From a virus: a DNA stretch of 21,038 nt. Shown in pieces: positions 1 through 8,307 of this stretch (the stretch's first letter is position 1; each line of letters begins with the position of its first letter). The notes beneath the pieces were generated by a model, which worked only from the letters and a program-made list of their open reading frames with translations, did no database searches and had not been told where the DNA came from. The position numbers and the translations under genes are program-made. The DNA lies in IMG/VR virus record IMGVR_UViG_3300020448_000052, positions 1-21,038 of that record, one strand, 5' to 3'.

Positions 1-2484
1 GCACTAAGCGGTGGTGACATGTCAATCACCAACTCTAACTCTAACTTTGGTAACACTGCTCTTAGATCAGCAGGATTTAAAGCAAAATCATTCTCGAAAG
101 ATAAGGCAGGAGCAATAACTCATATCATTCCACCAAAAGCATTGAATGTTATATCAACAACTGCTACTGGTGCTAGTGGTAGTACATCTATCACACTGAC
201 AAATGACGGGTCAGTCAACGGGGTTATCCAAGGTATGACTATAACTGGAACTGGTATTGCTGCAGGTACGACTGTAGGGTCAGTCAACACAAATACTAGA
301 GTAATAACATTATCTGCTGCACTGACTGGAACAGCAGGTGCAGTCATCTTTGGTGAAGAGACATCCGTGAACTGGGTTAACATTGATATACAAAGAACAA
401 AGGTTATCAATGCATCACTTGCAGGTCAAGGTGGTACACCAGGTACAAGATTATACTTATATGGTTATACAACAGAAGCATCACCACCAACAACAAGAGT
501 ACAGGGTTTCTCAGTCGGAGCAAGACAGGACGGAACTGGTAGTAGTGCGATAGCAGATAAGATTAACTGTTTACTTGTTGCTAACGGTGCGACTGTTGCA
601 ACAACACAGTCAGCAAGCATATCACCTTATGGTCCTAGTGTATCTGGACTAGCAGCAGGTGTGACTGGATCACCGATCCAATATGACAGTACAACCTATA
701 CAATAGGTGGACAAGCAGGTTCAGTCGGTGGTTGGTATCTATCAGTTTCATCAACAAATAATGAAATTTATACAACTTTATCAACTAATGCACAATATAA
801 TACTGTAAACTTTACACCAAGTACATTTATAAAGAGGATCCCTGATCCAAGAGACTTACAAGATAGAACCTATCGTGTAAGATATGTGATTGATAAGGAC
901 AAGTCTAATCCTCTACCTAGAGACCCTATCTCTGGTTTCGTACTACAACCTCTGAATAGTGACACTACATCATTTAACTTGACTAAGTGTTTCTACATCT
1001 ATGATATTGAAGTTGTTCAACCATTTGAAAGAGGTGTTAATGATGGAATATATTATATAACATTACTATGCGGTTCTATTGCACCGTCAACATCTAACTT
1101 TAACGACAGGAAGTTCTCACAGAACGTCAACGAAGTATATCCTACATTTGATAGAGATAATCCAGTTGCCGATCCTGACGCTGCAGTTTCTGTTGCTGAT
1201 AATGTTACTATAGGTCTCGTCAACGCAACTGATGGTGCTACACCAACACCTGCATTAGATCCAAAGAGATCTATCACTAAAGAAGGCATTGTCTTCTTAC
1301 TCACAGATACAGGTTGGACACAACCAGGCACAACACCAAACTATGACTCAGGAAACGCACTTCTCTCGAATGTGCAACTCACTGCACGAGCAGGTGATGA
1401 GGAAACACGAAAAATTAAGATTCGAGAAAATAATGATGGAACAGTCGCACCGATCAATGTCGAGTTCCGACGTCACTCTATCCTCAGATCAGGTAATCAC
1501 ACATTTGAATACCTTGGTTTCGGACCTGGAAACTATAGTACAGCGTTCCCGCAAACCCAAGTTGAGACACTAACTCAAGAACAGATTAGATTCTCACAGT
1601 CTATTAAAGAGGAAGGCGGAGTATCATTCTACTCTGGACTTAACTCTAATGGTGACCTATTCATCGGTAACCAAGTTATCAACCCTGTTACAGGTCAGAT
1701 TACTAACGAAGACATCGCACAGTTAAACGTTGTTGGAGAAGAAAGCACAACGATTCAGACATTCTCTGAGTTGGTGCTGACTGACAAACTAACCGTACTT
1801 GGTGGTGCATCTAACCAGTTAGAATCTATCTTTGCAGGTCCTGTTACATTCCAAGGACAACTAACTTCTACGAATAATATACAGGCAAGAAAGATCTCTT
1901 ACTACAACCAAGATGGTACAGTTATCAAACAAACTCTGCTCGCACCTGCTGATGCAAGTGGACTACCAGATTTCAGTAATATCACCAACTACACTACACC
2001 TGCTGATGGTGACCTTGTTTATAATATTAACTGGACGCCTGGGAAATCTCTTGGTTGGATATACTACGGTGGATACTGGAAAGAGTTTGGTCTCACAGAT
2101 ACTGGTCAGATCAATATTGACACTTTCTCTGGCAACCAACATATTGGTATTGGTACTGCTGCTGTATCTGGATTTAGGGTTGGATTACTAGGTAACGCAA
2201 AAGTAGATGGTGACTTAGTTGTTACTGGACGAGGTGGTGTTGGTGCTGATAAGTATATCACTAAAACATACACAGGAGACGGTACCACTCTAACGTTTGC
2301 TGTAACTACATATAGTGGAGGCATCAAACATTCTGATGATTCACTCTTAGTATTCCTCAATGGTGTAGCACAGATTGCAGGAACTAACTACACAGTCGAC
2401 TCAAACGGTGCAAACGTTGTATTCTCATCAGGAGATGCACCTTTAGCATCTGATACTGTTCACATTCTAGAACTACCTATCTAA
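1..2484 (+). CDS. large virion structural protein (tail/baseplate region), 5' end outside window
   Basis: The reading frame is open from base 1. The first in-frame ATG is at 19, but the codons before it (ALSGGD) continue without a stop, so the true start probably lies upstream and this is the C-terminal part of a longer protein. At least 827 residues are visible, rich in Gly, Thr, Ser and Asn, with no membrane segment or enzymatic motif. About 490 residues after the ATG is HTFEYLGFGPGNYS, which I associate with large structural proteins of T4-like cyanophages. The last ~65 residues (VFLNGVAQ...NYTV) resemble a beta-sandwich module common near the ends of phage tail proteins. The next gene starts 2 bases after the stop and is also fibre-like. 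Being a virion tail or baseplate component is well supported by composition and context; its exact position in the particle is not. Confidence 0.8.
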   Translation, partial: ALSGGDMSITNSNSNFGNTALRSAGFKAKSFSKDKAGAITHIIPPKALNVISTTATGASGSTSITLTNDGSVNGVIQGMTITGTGIAAGTTVGSVNTNTRVITLSAALTGTAGAVIFGEETSVNWVNIDIQRTKVINASLAGQGGTPGTRLYLYGYTTEASPPTTRVQGFSVGARQDGTGSSAIADKINCLLVANGATVATTQSASISPYGPSVSGLAAGVTGSPIQYDSTTYTIGGQAGSVGGWYLSVSSTNNEIYTTLSTNAQYNTVNFTPSTFIKRIPDPRDLQDRTYRVRYVIDKDKSNPLPRDPISGFVLQPLNSDTTSFNLTKCFYIYDIEVVQPFERGVNDGIYYITLLCGSIAPSTSNFNDRKFSQNVNEVYPTFDRDNPVADPDAAVSVADNVTIGLVNATDGATPTPALDPKRSITKEGIVFLLTDTGWTQPGTTPNYDSGNALLSNVQLTARAGDEETRKIKIRENNDGTVAPINVEFRRHSILRSGNHTFEYLGFGPGNYSTAFPQTQVETLTQEQIRFSQSIKEEGGVSFYSGLNSNGDLFIGNQVINPVTGQITNEDIAQLNVVGEESTTIQTFSELVLTDKLTVLGGASNQLESIFAGPVTFQGQLTSTNNIQARKISYYNQDGTVIKQTLLAPADASGLPDFSNITNYTTPADGDLVYNINWTPGKSLGWIYYGGYWKEFGLTDTGQINIDTFSGNQHIGIGTAAVSGFRVGLLGNAKVDGDLVVTGRGGVGADKYITKTYTGDGTTLTFAVTTYSGGIKHSDDSLLVFLNGVAQIAGTNYTVDSNGANVVFSSGDAPLASDTVHILELPI

Positions 2485-2485
2485 C

Positions 2486-2908
2486 ATGGCAATTTCAAGA
2501 GTAAGTGGTAATCAGATTGCCACTAGCACACAAGCAATTATAACAACCTTAAGTTTCTTAAACACTAACTCAGTGCTTAGGTTACCGTCTGGTACAACAG
2601 CACAAAGACCAACAGGTGTATCCGTAGGTACATTACGTTTCAACTCAACAATAGACCAAGCAGAGATTTATAAAGCAGATGATGGTACAGGTAGTGCAGG
2701 TTGGACACCAGTTGCAGGTGGAGGACCTGCTATTGGAACTGATAGTATTATTAGAACTAATCATAATAGAATACAAGAAAATCTTACAGTCGGACCTACT
2801 GCTAACAATGGTAATGAGTTTACTAACGGAATGAGTGCAGGTCCTATATCCATAGATTCTGGTTTTACTGTTACAGTCGAATCAGGTGCAGCATGGAGTG
2901 TTAGATGA
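2486..2908 (+). CDS. tail fibre-like protein with GTTAQRP module
   Basis: This 140-residue protein starts one base after the preceding stop. Residues ~31-62 read LRLPSGTTAQRP..., then an RFNS segment and an E-I-Y strand. This is the same module found in the fibre genes at 3985, 5020 and 6158, and it is widespread in marine phage tail fibres. The rest is Gly/Thr/Asn-rich and probably beta-structured. The start codon of the next gene overlaps the stop (ATGA), suggesting coupled translation with another short fibre-like protein. It is much shorter than its relatives downstream and lacks their large C-terminal region, so it may be a connector or short fibre rather than a receptor-binding protein. 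No catalytic motif is visible. Confidence 0.65.
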   Translation: MAISRVSGNQIATSTQAIITTLSFLNTNSVLRLPSGTTAQRPTGVSVGTLRFNSTIDQAEIYKADDGTGSAGWTPVAGGGPAIGTDSIIRTNHNRIQENLTVGPTANNGNEFTNGMSAGPISIDSGFTVTVESGAAWSVR

Positions 2909-3171
2909 AATTACGAGTACAAAACATACAAGGTCTTACACCTAACTTTACAGTCACAATAGATGAAGATAGTGATATGGCATTCAAAGGTGGATCAGAG
3001 TTGAGAGTTACAAACCAAAGTGCTTTACCATTACCATTTGGTACTACCACTGCATTTGCTGCTAGACAAATAACTCATTCACCAAGAAGAGGATATGAAA
3101 ACGGAGAACTAAGATATAATCTATCAACACAAAAACTAGAAGTGTTTAATAACGGTGTCTGGTCAGGCTAA
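2905..3171 (+). CDS. short fibre-like structural protein
   Basis: This 88-residue protein has its ATG overlapping the previous stop (ATGA). Its second half is a divergent copy of the fibre module: LPLPFGTT near residues 41-48, then GELRYN and LEVFNNGVWSG at the very C-terminus. The other copies have GxxRxN and VELFNGSTW in the same order. The protein ends where the module ends, so it is a stand-alone module with a ~40-residue N-terminal cap. The following Cys-rich gene begins inside its last codons. A virion or assembly role is inferred from the shared module and neighbours; its location in the particle cannot be read from the sequence. Confidence 0.6.
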   Translation: MKLRVQNIQGLTPNFTVTIDEDSDMAFKGGSELRVTNQSALPLPFGTTTAFAARQITHSPRRGYENGELRYNLSTQKLEVFNNGVWSG

Positions 3172-3343
3172 ACTGATTGTCGAGGATGGTGATGTACCTG
3201 ACTTGACATTATATCAAAATAGGATTAAAATATGTAATGACTGTCAGTATAAATCCCCTATTGGGATCTGTACTAAATGTAACTGTGTGCTTGCAGTTAA
3301 AGCACGCTTTCCTATATTCCACTGCCCGATAAACAAATGGTAA
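3155..3343 (+). CDS. small Cys-rich, probable zinc-binding protein
   Basis: This 62-residue protein uses a GTG start inside the last codons of the previous gene (17-base overlap). No ATG is available in the frame before the conserved part. It carries CNDCQ and CTKCNC, then a C-terminal FHCPINKW, giving a CxxC-x(n)-CxxCxC-x(n)-CP arrangement typical of a small zinc ribbon or knuckle. I recognise the overall pattern, with the terminal CP-x-x-KW, from small conserved proteins of T4-like marine phages, but no function is known to me. It sits between structural genes and a 2OG-Fe(II) oxygenase, and the oxygenase start overlaps its stop. Metal binding is inferred from the cysteines only. Confidence 0.6.
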   Translation: MSGQAKLIVEDGDVPDLTLYQNRIKICNDCQYKSPIGICTKCNCVLAVKARFPIFHCPINKW

Positions 3344-3960
3344 TGAGTCCTTTTGCGAACCAACCAGAACCTATAATCACAAAATCTATACATCATGATA
3401 ACTTTATATCTGAGTTTGAGACTAATTTAGATTGTACAGAAGTTATTAAGTATTATCAGTACATTGCAGATAATGGTTTGACTATCAAGAGATACACCGA
3501 GAAAGGTGCTGCTGATACTCAAGTCTTTATGCATGAGTTACCAGTAGAATATTTCCATGATAATCTTGGTCGTCCAGTATTCCAACGTTGGAACTATCTT
3601 ACTGAACAAGCATTGAGAGAATATGTTTATAAGTATGATATTTTAATGGGTCGTAGGTTTCAACATACTATGGCAAAAATCCAAAAGACAGAACCAGGAC
3701 AGGGATATCACGCATGGCATTATGAAGCAACACCTTCAGCACCATATCGTAAGTTAGCAACAATGATCTATTTGAATGATAACTTTGAGGGTGGTGAAAC
3801 AGAATTTTTATATCAACATTGTAGAATAAAACCAAAGGTAGGTAAGTTCGTAATATTTCCCTGTGATTGGGCATGGACACACAGAGGAAATCCTCCCCTA
3901 AATAATGATAAGTATATTGTTACTGCATGGGTAGAAGAATATCCAACGCCAGGACAATAA
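3337..3960 (+). CDS. 2-oxoglutarate/Fe(II)-dependent oxygenase (prolyl 4-hydroxylase-like)
   Basis: This 207-residue protein looks like a viral prolyl-4-hydroxylase-type dioxygenase, which couples 2-oxoglutarate decarboxylation to hydroxylation of a substrate residue. Visible motifs fit the double-stranded beta-helix core: H128-Y-E130 (the HxD/E iron-binding pair), then MIYLNDNFEGGET at ~143-155, a turn before FVIFP, and the second histidine H182 in WTHRGNPP. K192, ten residues on, is a candidate for binding the 2OG carboxylate. Two starts are possible: ATG 3337, or ATG 3343, which overlaps the previous TAA as TAATG; they differ by two residues. It lies among fibre genes, so hydroxylation of a virion protein is a reasonable guess, but the substrate is unknown. 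It is one of three such enzymes in the window. Confidence 0.8.
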   Translation: MVMSPFANQPEPIITKSIHHDNFISEFETNLDCTEVIKYYQYIADNGLTIKRYTEKGAADTQVFMHELPVEYFHDNLGRPVFQRWNYLTEQALREYVYKYDILMGRRFQHTMAKIQKTEPGQGYHAWHYEATPSAPYRKLATMIYLNDNFEGGETEFLYQHCRIKPKVGKFVIFPCDWAWTHRGNPPLNNDKYIVTAWVEEYPTPGQ

Positions 3961-3963
3961 ATA
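3957..3963 (+). promoter_or_regulatory. T4-type late promoter motif
   Basis: ATAAATA overlaps the stop codon of the oxygenase gene and lies 21 bases upstream of the ATG at 3985. T4-like phages use TATAAATA (cyanophages a related motif) as late promoters read by the phage sigma-like factor gp55. The same motif sits 25-28 bases before two other fibre genes here. The call rests on motif and position; AT-rich DNA gives chance matches. Confidence 0.5.
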
Positions 3964-3984
3964 GAAATACTATAACCTGTTCAA

Positions 3985-5016
3985 ATGAGCAAACTCACTG
4001 TAGGTAGTATCGGTGGTATACCTGCATCACTTAATCAATCTTCAATTCCTACAGGACATACGCTGCAGATAAACGGTAATGTATATCATGATGGAACTGG
4101 TGCTTTGCGTCTTCCTACAGGCACAACTGGTCAAAGACCAAGTTCACCTCAACCAGGATATATGAGGTGGAATACATCATTAGGTGCAGTTGAACTCTTT
4201 AACGGAAGCACATGGATACAATATTACGGAGAGAATGGTACATCTAATGCACCATTTACATCAATGGCAAACTTATCGAGTGCTGATCCTGGTTCTGGAT
4301 ATTGGTATGTTAAGTTTGATGGAACTAATACAGAAGAGATTTACGCATATAAAGACCCTAATGGAAAGTATTGGGTCATGGTTGCATCTATCACAGATAA
4401 TACGTCACATGGTCAGTACACAGGTGGTTCAGACTCTTGGTATGGTAACTGGACAACTACATCAACTACTGGTAATGCAAGAGGTGCAATGGGAAATGAC
4501 TTTAAGTCAAATCACTACAGAGGTTGGACAGCAGATGATGTATTGATTATGCAAGGGTTTGCTACATCAGGCACACCTTACGATACATCAACAGAAGTTG
4601 GATATATTACTGGATGTTTTACTAATAGAGGTGGAAACATGTTCCAGATGTTTAATAACTATATCTCTTTAGACAACCATAGTAATATTGGCGGTACAAT
4701 AATTCCAGGTATGCAGTTCTTTAAAGGATCAGCATCAGCATCAGATGGTAGATATAGAGGTAGCAGTGCAGGTGAACTTCAACCTGTAAATTCTTGGCAT
4801 CTATCACCTGCAAACTGTGAAAACTATACTTTCAGTATGATTAACGCACTTGGTTGTTCATCTACAGGTTGTAATGTTGAACACCATGCATGGGTAGGAC
4901 AAACAGGTAACAACTATTCAAATCAAAACTTCCCAGAACCTAACTGGTCTGGTAGTTGGGGAATAAATAATCCTGGTTCTGAAAACCATATGTATTGGTT
5001 ATTCTTTTACGCATAA
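3985..5016 (+). CDS. tail fibre protein with GTTGQRP module and fibrinogen-like C-terminal domain
   Basis: This 343-residue protein has three visible parts. Residues 1-40 are a short N-terminal attachment-like region. Residues ~41-80 are the shared module (LRLPTGTTGQRP, then GYMRWNT and VELFNGSTW). The long C-terminal part begins DPGSGYWYVKFDG at ~101 and continues GKYWVMVASI. It contains W-rich stretches, four cysteines, and ends MYWLFFYA. This order (SGxYW..., a 'W-x-L/M-V-A' strand, NW-TT-S-STG, and an aromatic YWLF end) resembles fibrinogen-related globular domains, which some phage fibres use as carbohydrate-binding tips. That homology is by eye and needs a profile search. A late-promoter motif precedes it, as expected for a virion gene. 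Confidence 0.7.
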   Translation: MSKLTVGSIGGIPASLNQSSIPTGHTLQINGNVYHDGTGALRLPTGTTGQRPSSPQPGYMRWNTSLGAVELFNGSTWIQYYGENGTSNAPFTSMANLSSADPGSGYWYVKFDGTNTEEIYAYKDPNGKYWVMVASITDNTSHGQYTGGSDSWYGNWTTTSTTGNARGAMGNDFKSNHYRGWTADDVLIMQGFATSGTPYDTSTEVGYITGCFTNRGGNMFQMFNNYISLDNHSNIGGTIIPGMQFFKGSASASDGRYRGSSAGELQPVNSWHLSPANCENYTFSMINALGCSSTGCNVEHHAWVGQTGNNYSNQNFPEPNWSGSWGINNPGSENHMYWLFFYA

Positions 5017-5019
5017 GAT

Positions 5020-6129
5020 ATGAGTACTCTAAACGTTAACGAAATACACGCATCCTCGATGAATAACTTCGAGATCAACTTTGACGATGGAGAGTCAATG
5101 ATAGTTAATGGTTCTTGTAACTTACATCCTCTATCACATTTTAAGTTACCTGCAGGTACTACAGCACAAAGACCTGCTTCCCCTGCTGTAGGTATGATAA
5201 GATTTAATACAGAAGAACTACAAGTAGAAGTTTGGAATGGTAGTTCATGGTTACAAATAATTAGAGCATCAGCAGGTGGTAATAATGGTAGTACACCTGC
5301 TTTAGCAGCAGCAAATGTTCAAGAACTTATGGACTCAGGTGTTGCTGCAGATGGTAACTACTATATGAATATAGATGGTACAACCCGTAGATACTTTGTA
5401 CCGATCAATAGTCACCCGTATTATATTCTCATAGGTAACTGGGGTGGCGGTGGTGCTGTATTTTTCAGTAATGCATCATCATTGTCAGGTCAGAACTTAA
5501 GTGACCAAGGAGATACAACTCCTACAGGTAACTTTGCATATAACTCAACATGGGGTTACTACAGGAATGTAAGTGGATCTGATTACAGACATGCAACTTT
5601 TAGTAATAGAGGTATTACATATCGATATGTAAAAGTAAGAATGAACCTCTATAACTATTATTCTAATGATGGTCAGAACGGTAGAAACTTCCTAAATATT
5701 TCATCAGGAGTTGGTGATGGTCTAACGATCATGCGTGACAACTCAGGTGCAGGGGACGGACAACACATTTTTACTTTCTATACTGCTATCTCTAACAATG
5801 ATAGTAACTCTTGCCCTTCAGTTGCGGGACAACAACCTACACACGTTGCAGGTGGTAATAATCCAGGTGGTTTTATGAGTAACAGATATACTTGTTTCTC
5901 TAGATCTGGAAGCAGTTACACCTCAGAGTATGTAAGAAACTTTACTGTACAACCAGGAGATAACTCTGGTGGTACAGGTCCGAACGTATTTAATGGTGAT
6001 GCATGGTTCACCCTCGATTTAGGAGCATCATACTCTGACAACATGCATATTGTAATACACTCAGATCAAGACAGTGGAAATGAAGATACATACCTTAAAA
6101 GAGGTTGTGTACTCGTTCGACCTGCATAA
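5020..6129 (+). CDS. tail fibre protein with GTTAQRP module
   Basis: This 369-residue protein starts three bases after the preceding stop. It opens MSTLNVNEIHASS, similar to the MSQLNV starts of the fibre genes at 6158 and 13335. The shared module lies at residues ~41-80 (FKLPAGTTAQRP, GMIRFNT, VEVWNGSSW). From ~97 it runs VQELMDSGVAADGNYYMNIDGTTR, a start typical of collagen/fibrinogen-like fibre tips in which DGxYY begins the globular fold. Then comes a long Asn/Gly/Ser-rich beta region and a C-terminal CVLVRPA. It is probably a receptor-binding or accessory fibre paralogous to its neighbour. No strong Shine-Dalgarno sequence is visible, so it is likely co-transcribed and perhaps coupled. 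Confidence 0.7.
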   Translation: MSTLNVNEIHASSMNNFEINFDDGESMIVNGSCNLHPLSHFKLPAGTTAQRPASPAVGMIRFNTEELQVEVWNGSSWLQIIRASAGGNNGSTPALAAANVQELMDSGVAADGNYYMNIDGTTRRYFVPINSHPYYILIGNWGGGGAVFFSNASSLSGQNLSDQGDTTPTGNFAYNSTWGYYRNVSGSDYRHATFSNRGITYRYVKVRMNLYNYYSNDGQNGRNFLNISSGVGDGLTIMRDNSGAGDGQHIFTFYTAISNNDSNSCPSVAGQQPTHVAGGNNPGGFMSNRYTCFSRSGSSYTSEYVRNFTVQPGDNSGGTGPNVFNGDAWFTLDLGASYSDNMHIVIHSDQDSGNEDTYLKRGCVLVRPA

Positions 6130-6132
6130 ATA
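6126..6132 (+). promoter_or_regulatory. T4-type late promoter motif
   Basis: ATAAATA spans the stop codon of the previous fibre gene and lies 25 bases before the ATG at 6158. A strong Shine-Dalgarno stretch (AAGGAAGGAG, 6135-6144) lies between the motif and that ATG, although its 13-base spacing is longer than usual. Position and spacing match the late motifs before 3985 and 13335. Confidence 0.55.
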
Positions 6133-6157
6133 ACAAGGAAGGAGTAAAAAGTCACGA

Positions 6158-7540
6158 ATGTCACAATTAAACGTTGATAAAGTTGTATCCCTGACAGGTG
6201 GAGGTGGAACCGCAGAGTTTCAACTGGAAGCGTCTGGAAACTTTAATTTTGATTCTGGAACTCTTTATGTTGATTCTTCTAACAATAGAATCGGTGTTAA
6301 TGACGCATCACCTAGTTTCACCTTAGATATTGCAGGTACTGACGGTATGAAAGTTCCAGTAGGAACTACTGCTCAAAGACCAGGTGCACCAGTAGAAGGA
6401 TTATTCAGATATAATAGTTCAGATAGAACCTTTGAAGGTTACTCATACGATCAAGATGCAGGACAGGTACAGTGGGGTCCTATCGCAGGAGCAGGTAGTT
6501 CACTACCAGATCAATCTACAAACAGATATTCGGCATCATATACGGTTGGAGCATTATTAAGATCAGACGGAACTAACGCATATTGGTCATTTGATGGAGA
6601 GAACGATACAGGGTGGTCAACAGCAAGAATTTGGACACATGGATATGTTGGTGGTGGATACCAAAATGGTTCGCCATGGAATAATGTTAACAGAACAGTT
6701 CATGCTACAGATACATCAACAAACTTAGGAGATATTTTAGATAGATCAGGTGCTTATATGTCAGGATCATGGCATGATACTAGACACTTCTTTCACTCTA
6801 TGGAGAACACATATAGAGGTTCTTCAAACTATACTAACGCAATGTCAATGTCAACTGAATCTGGTGTAACTCATCAGTCACAGTGGAATATGACGGTGAA
6901 CAGAGACTCAATGGGATCTCACCAAGATCATGTGTTTGCAGGTGGATACTCTTACCTATATGGTGGTAACAACAGTAGGACAGACGTATTTAACTTAAAA
7001 ACAGAAGTTATGAGAACATCTGGTTTCCCACCAAACTTTGATGACTCAGGTGCTGACCCTACATGGGGTGGACATGGTAGACTCTATGGTTGGGTTAAGA
7101 GATCAGGAACTAGAAGAGGTCAGTTCTTCAAGACAGAATCATGGGTATCATGGGAACACGGACCAGGTGGTGATGGTTGGAAGAAAATACTTCCTAGTAT
7201 GTTAGGACATATGTACGTTGGTACAGGTAATAACAACCAGAACGGTAACCAGAAGTGTAGTGACCTTACTGGTATACAGGTTAGAGGTCTTAACTTTGGT
7301 AACATGGGTGAAGAAAACTTTGAAATGGGTATGAGAAAAGGTTATTGTTTAGGTAACTATAATGGTTCACAGAACAACAATACATTCAAAGTTAACTACA
7401 ATAGCGATAGTTACAACAACTTAGGTGGAAACTCACCACCAACAGGACATGGTGGTATGTCATCAGCACACTGTTCGTCCTCTAGTTCTGTATCAGGACA
7501 GGGCAACTACGATTATGGTACAGCAATTCCTAACTACTAA
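6158..7540 (+). CDS. tail fibre protein, long Asn/Gly-rich C-terminal region
   Basis: This 460-residue protein begins MSQLNVDKVV. Residues ~41-64 (SNNRIGVNDASPSFTLDIAG) form the N-terminal repeat seen in many marine phage fibres, often written NNRIGIGTxxPxxxLxV. It runs directly into the shared module MKVPVGTTAQRP (64-74), GLFRYNS and TFEGYSY. The long C-terminal part is rich in Gly, Asn, Ser, Trp and Tyr and ends in a Ser-rich stretch and DYGTAIPNY, which suggests an exposed receptor-binding domain. A late-promoter motif and strong Shine-Dalgarno sequence precede it. The start of the next gene overlaps its stop (TAATG). Structural assignment is firm; the receptor is unknown. Confidence 0.72.
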   Translation: MSQLNVDKVVSLTGGGGTAEFQLEASGNFNFDSGTLYVDSSNNRIGVNDASPSFTLDIAGTDGMKVPVGTTAQRPGAPVEGLFRYNSSDRTFEGYSYDQDAGQVQWGPIAGAGSSLPDQSTNRYSASYTVGALLRSDGTNAYWSFDGENDTGWSTARIWTHGYVGGGYQNGSPWNNVNRTVHATDTSTNLGDILDRSGAYMSGSWHDTRHFFHSMENTYRGSSNYTNAMSMSTESGVTHQSQWNMTVNRDSMGSHQDHVFAGGYSYLYGGNNSRTDVFNLKTEVMRTSGFPPNFDDSGADPTWGGHGRLYGWVKRSGTRRGQFFKTESWVSWEHGPGGDGWKKILPSMLGHMYVGTGNNNQNGNQKCSDLTGIQVRGLNFGNMGEENFEMGMRKGYCLGNYNGSQNNNTFKVNYNSDSYNNLGGNSPPTGHGGMSSAHCSSSSSVSGQGNYDYGTAIPNY

Positions 7541-8307
7541 TGATTAGCACAACTTCAAATGACGTCATCGTCTTAGATGTCGAGAAATATCCTCAGGTAG
7601 GGGAGTGGGGTATCCTAATAGGTACTTACTTAGGGTTGGAAGCGTATCATCTTGCAGATGAATATTTTAAAACTATTCCTCAACATATAACATATCTCAG
7701 ATATGATAGTAAATCAGGTATCATGGGGGATAGATATTGGAGTGAGATAAGATTTCAGAAGTCAACTTATGGTGTAAACGAAGAAGGAACTACAAACAAA
7801 GAGAAAGAGACTATACCTGATACGATCTATTCTGATTATGTGATTCCTTACATGAAAGACGTGATAACCCTAGCGATTCAAGAAGAGTTTGAACACAGAC
7901 ATAATGTTCTTTTGACTAAGTTTTCTACACTTGAAGAAGCAACATGGGTAGATCAAATATGTGAGGCAACCGCATATATTGCTGATAATTCCTTTGAGAC
8001 AAAACTGATACATAGTTTAGCGGAGGTCAGAGACTTGACAACTCTGGAGTTTGCGACTAAAATAGTTGATAAACAAACAGAGTTTAAAACACAACTCTAT
8101 GACCTAGCAGTCGCAGAACAAAAGATGATCCATATCGTAACTGGATGTACAACTGTTCGTGACTTGAATGTAGTGCTTGAAGATTACTTCAGCATTGCAA
8201 TGTCAAATGCACAATGTCTTGAATATGGAAGATGCACAACCAATGAAGAAACAGGAAACATCGAAAGAAAAGAAACTTTCGACTACTCAGGCGGATACAA
8301 GTTCTGA
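7540..8307 (+). CDS. uncharacterised 255-residue protein after the fibre genes
   Basis: I do not recognise this gene. Its ATG overlaps the stop of the fibre gene (TAATG). The N-terminal half is mixed and aromatic (VEKYPQVGEWGIL, then HITYLRYDSKSGIMGDRYWSE at ~50-70). The C-terminal half is helical and acidic, with four scattered cysteines. There is no signal peptide or membrane segment. The next gene starts inside its 3' end in another frame, so the two are probably co-translated. Placement between the fibres and a helical partner suggests a virion or assembly role, but nothing in the protein shows that directly. Confidence 0.6.
   Translation: MISTTSNDVIVLDVEKYPQVGEWGILIGTYLGLEAYHLADEYFKTIPQHITYLRYDSKSGIMGDRYWSEIRFQKSTYGVNEEGTTNKEKETIPDTIYSDYVIPYMKDVITLAIQEEFEHRHNVLLTKFSTLEEATWVDQICEATAYIADNSFETKLIHSLAEVRDLTTLEFATKIVDKQTEFKTQLYDLAVAEQKMIHIVTGCTTVRDLNVVLEDYFSIAMSNAQCLEYGRCTTNEETGNIERKETFDYSGGYKF

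Noticed and set aside
4184-4546. 120-residue + frame inside the fibre at 3985
   Set aside because: Shadow frame; His/Leu/Met-rich reading of Asn/Thr codons, while the fibre frame continues through it.
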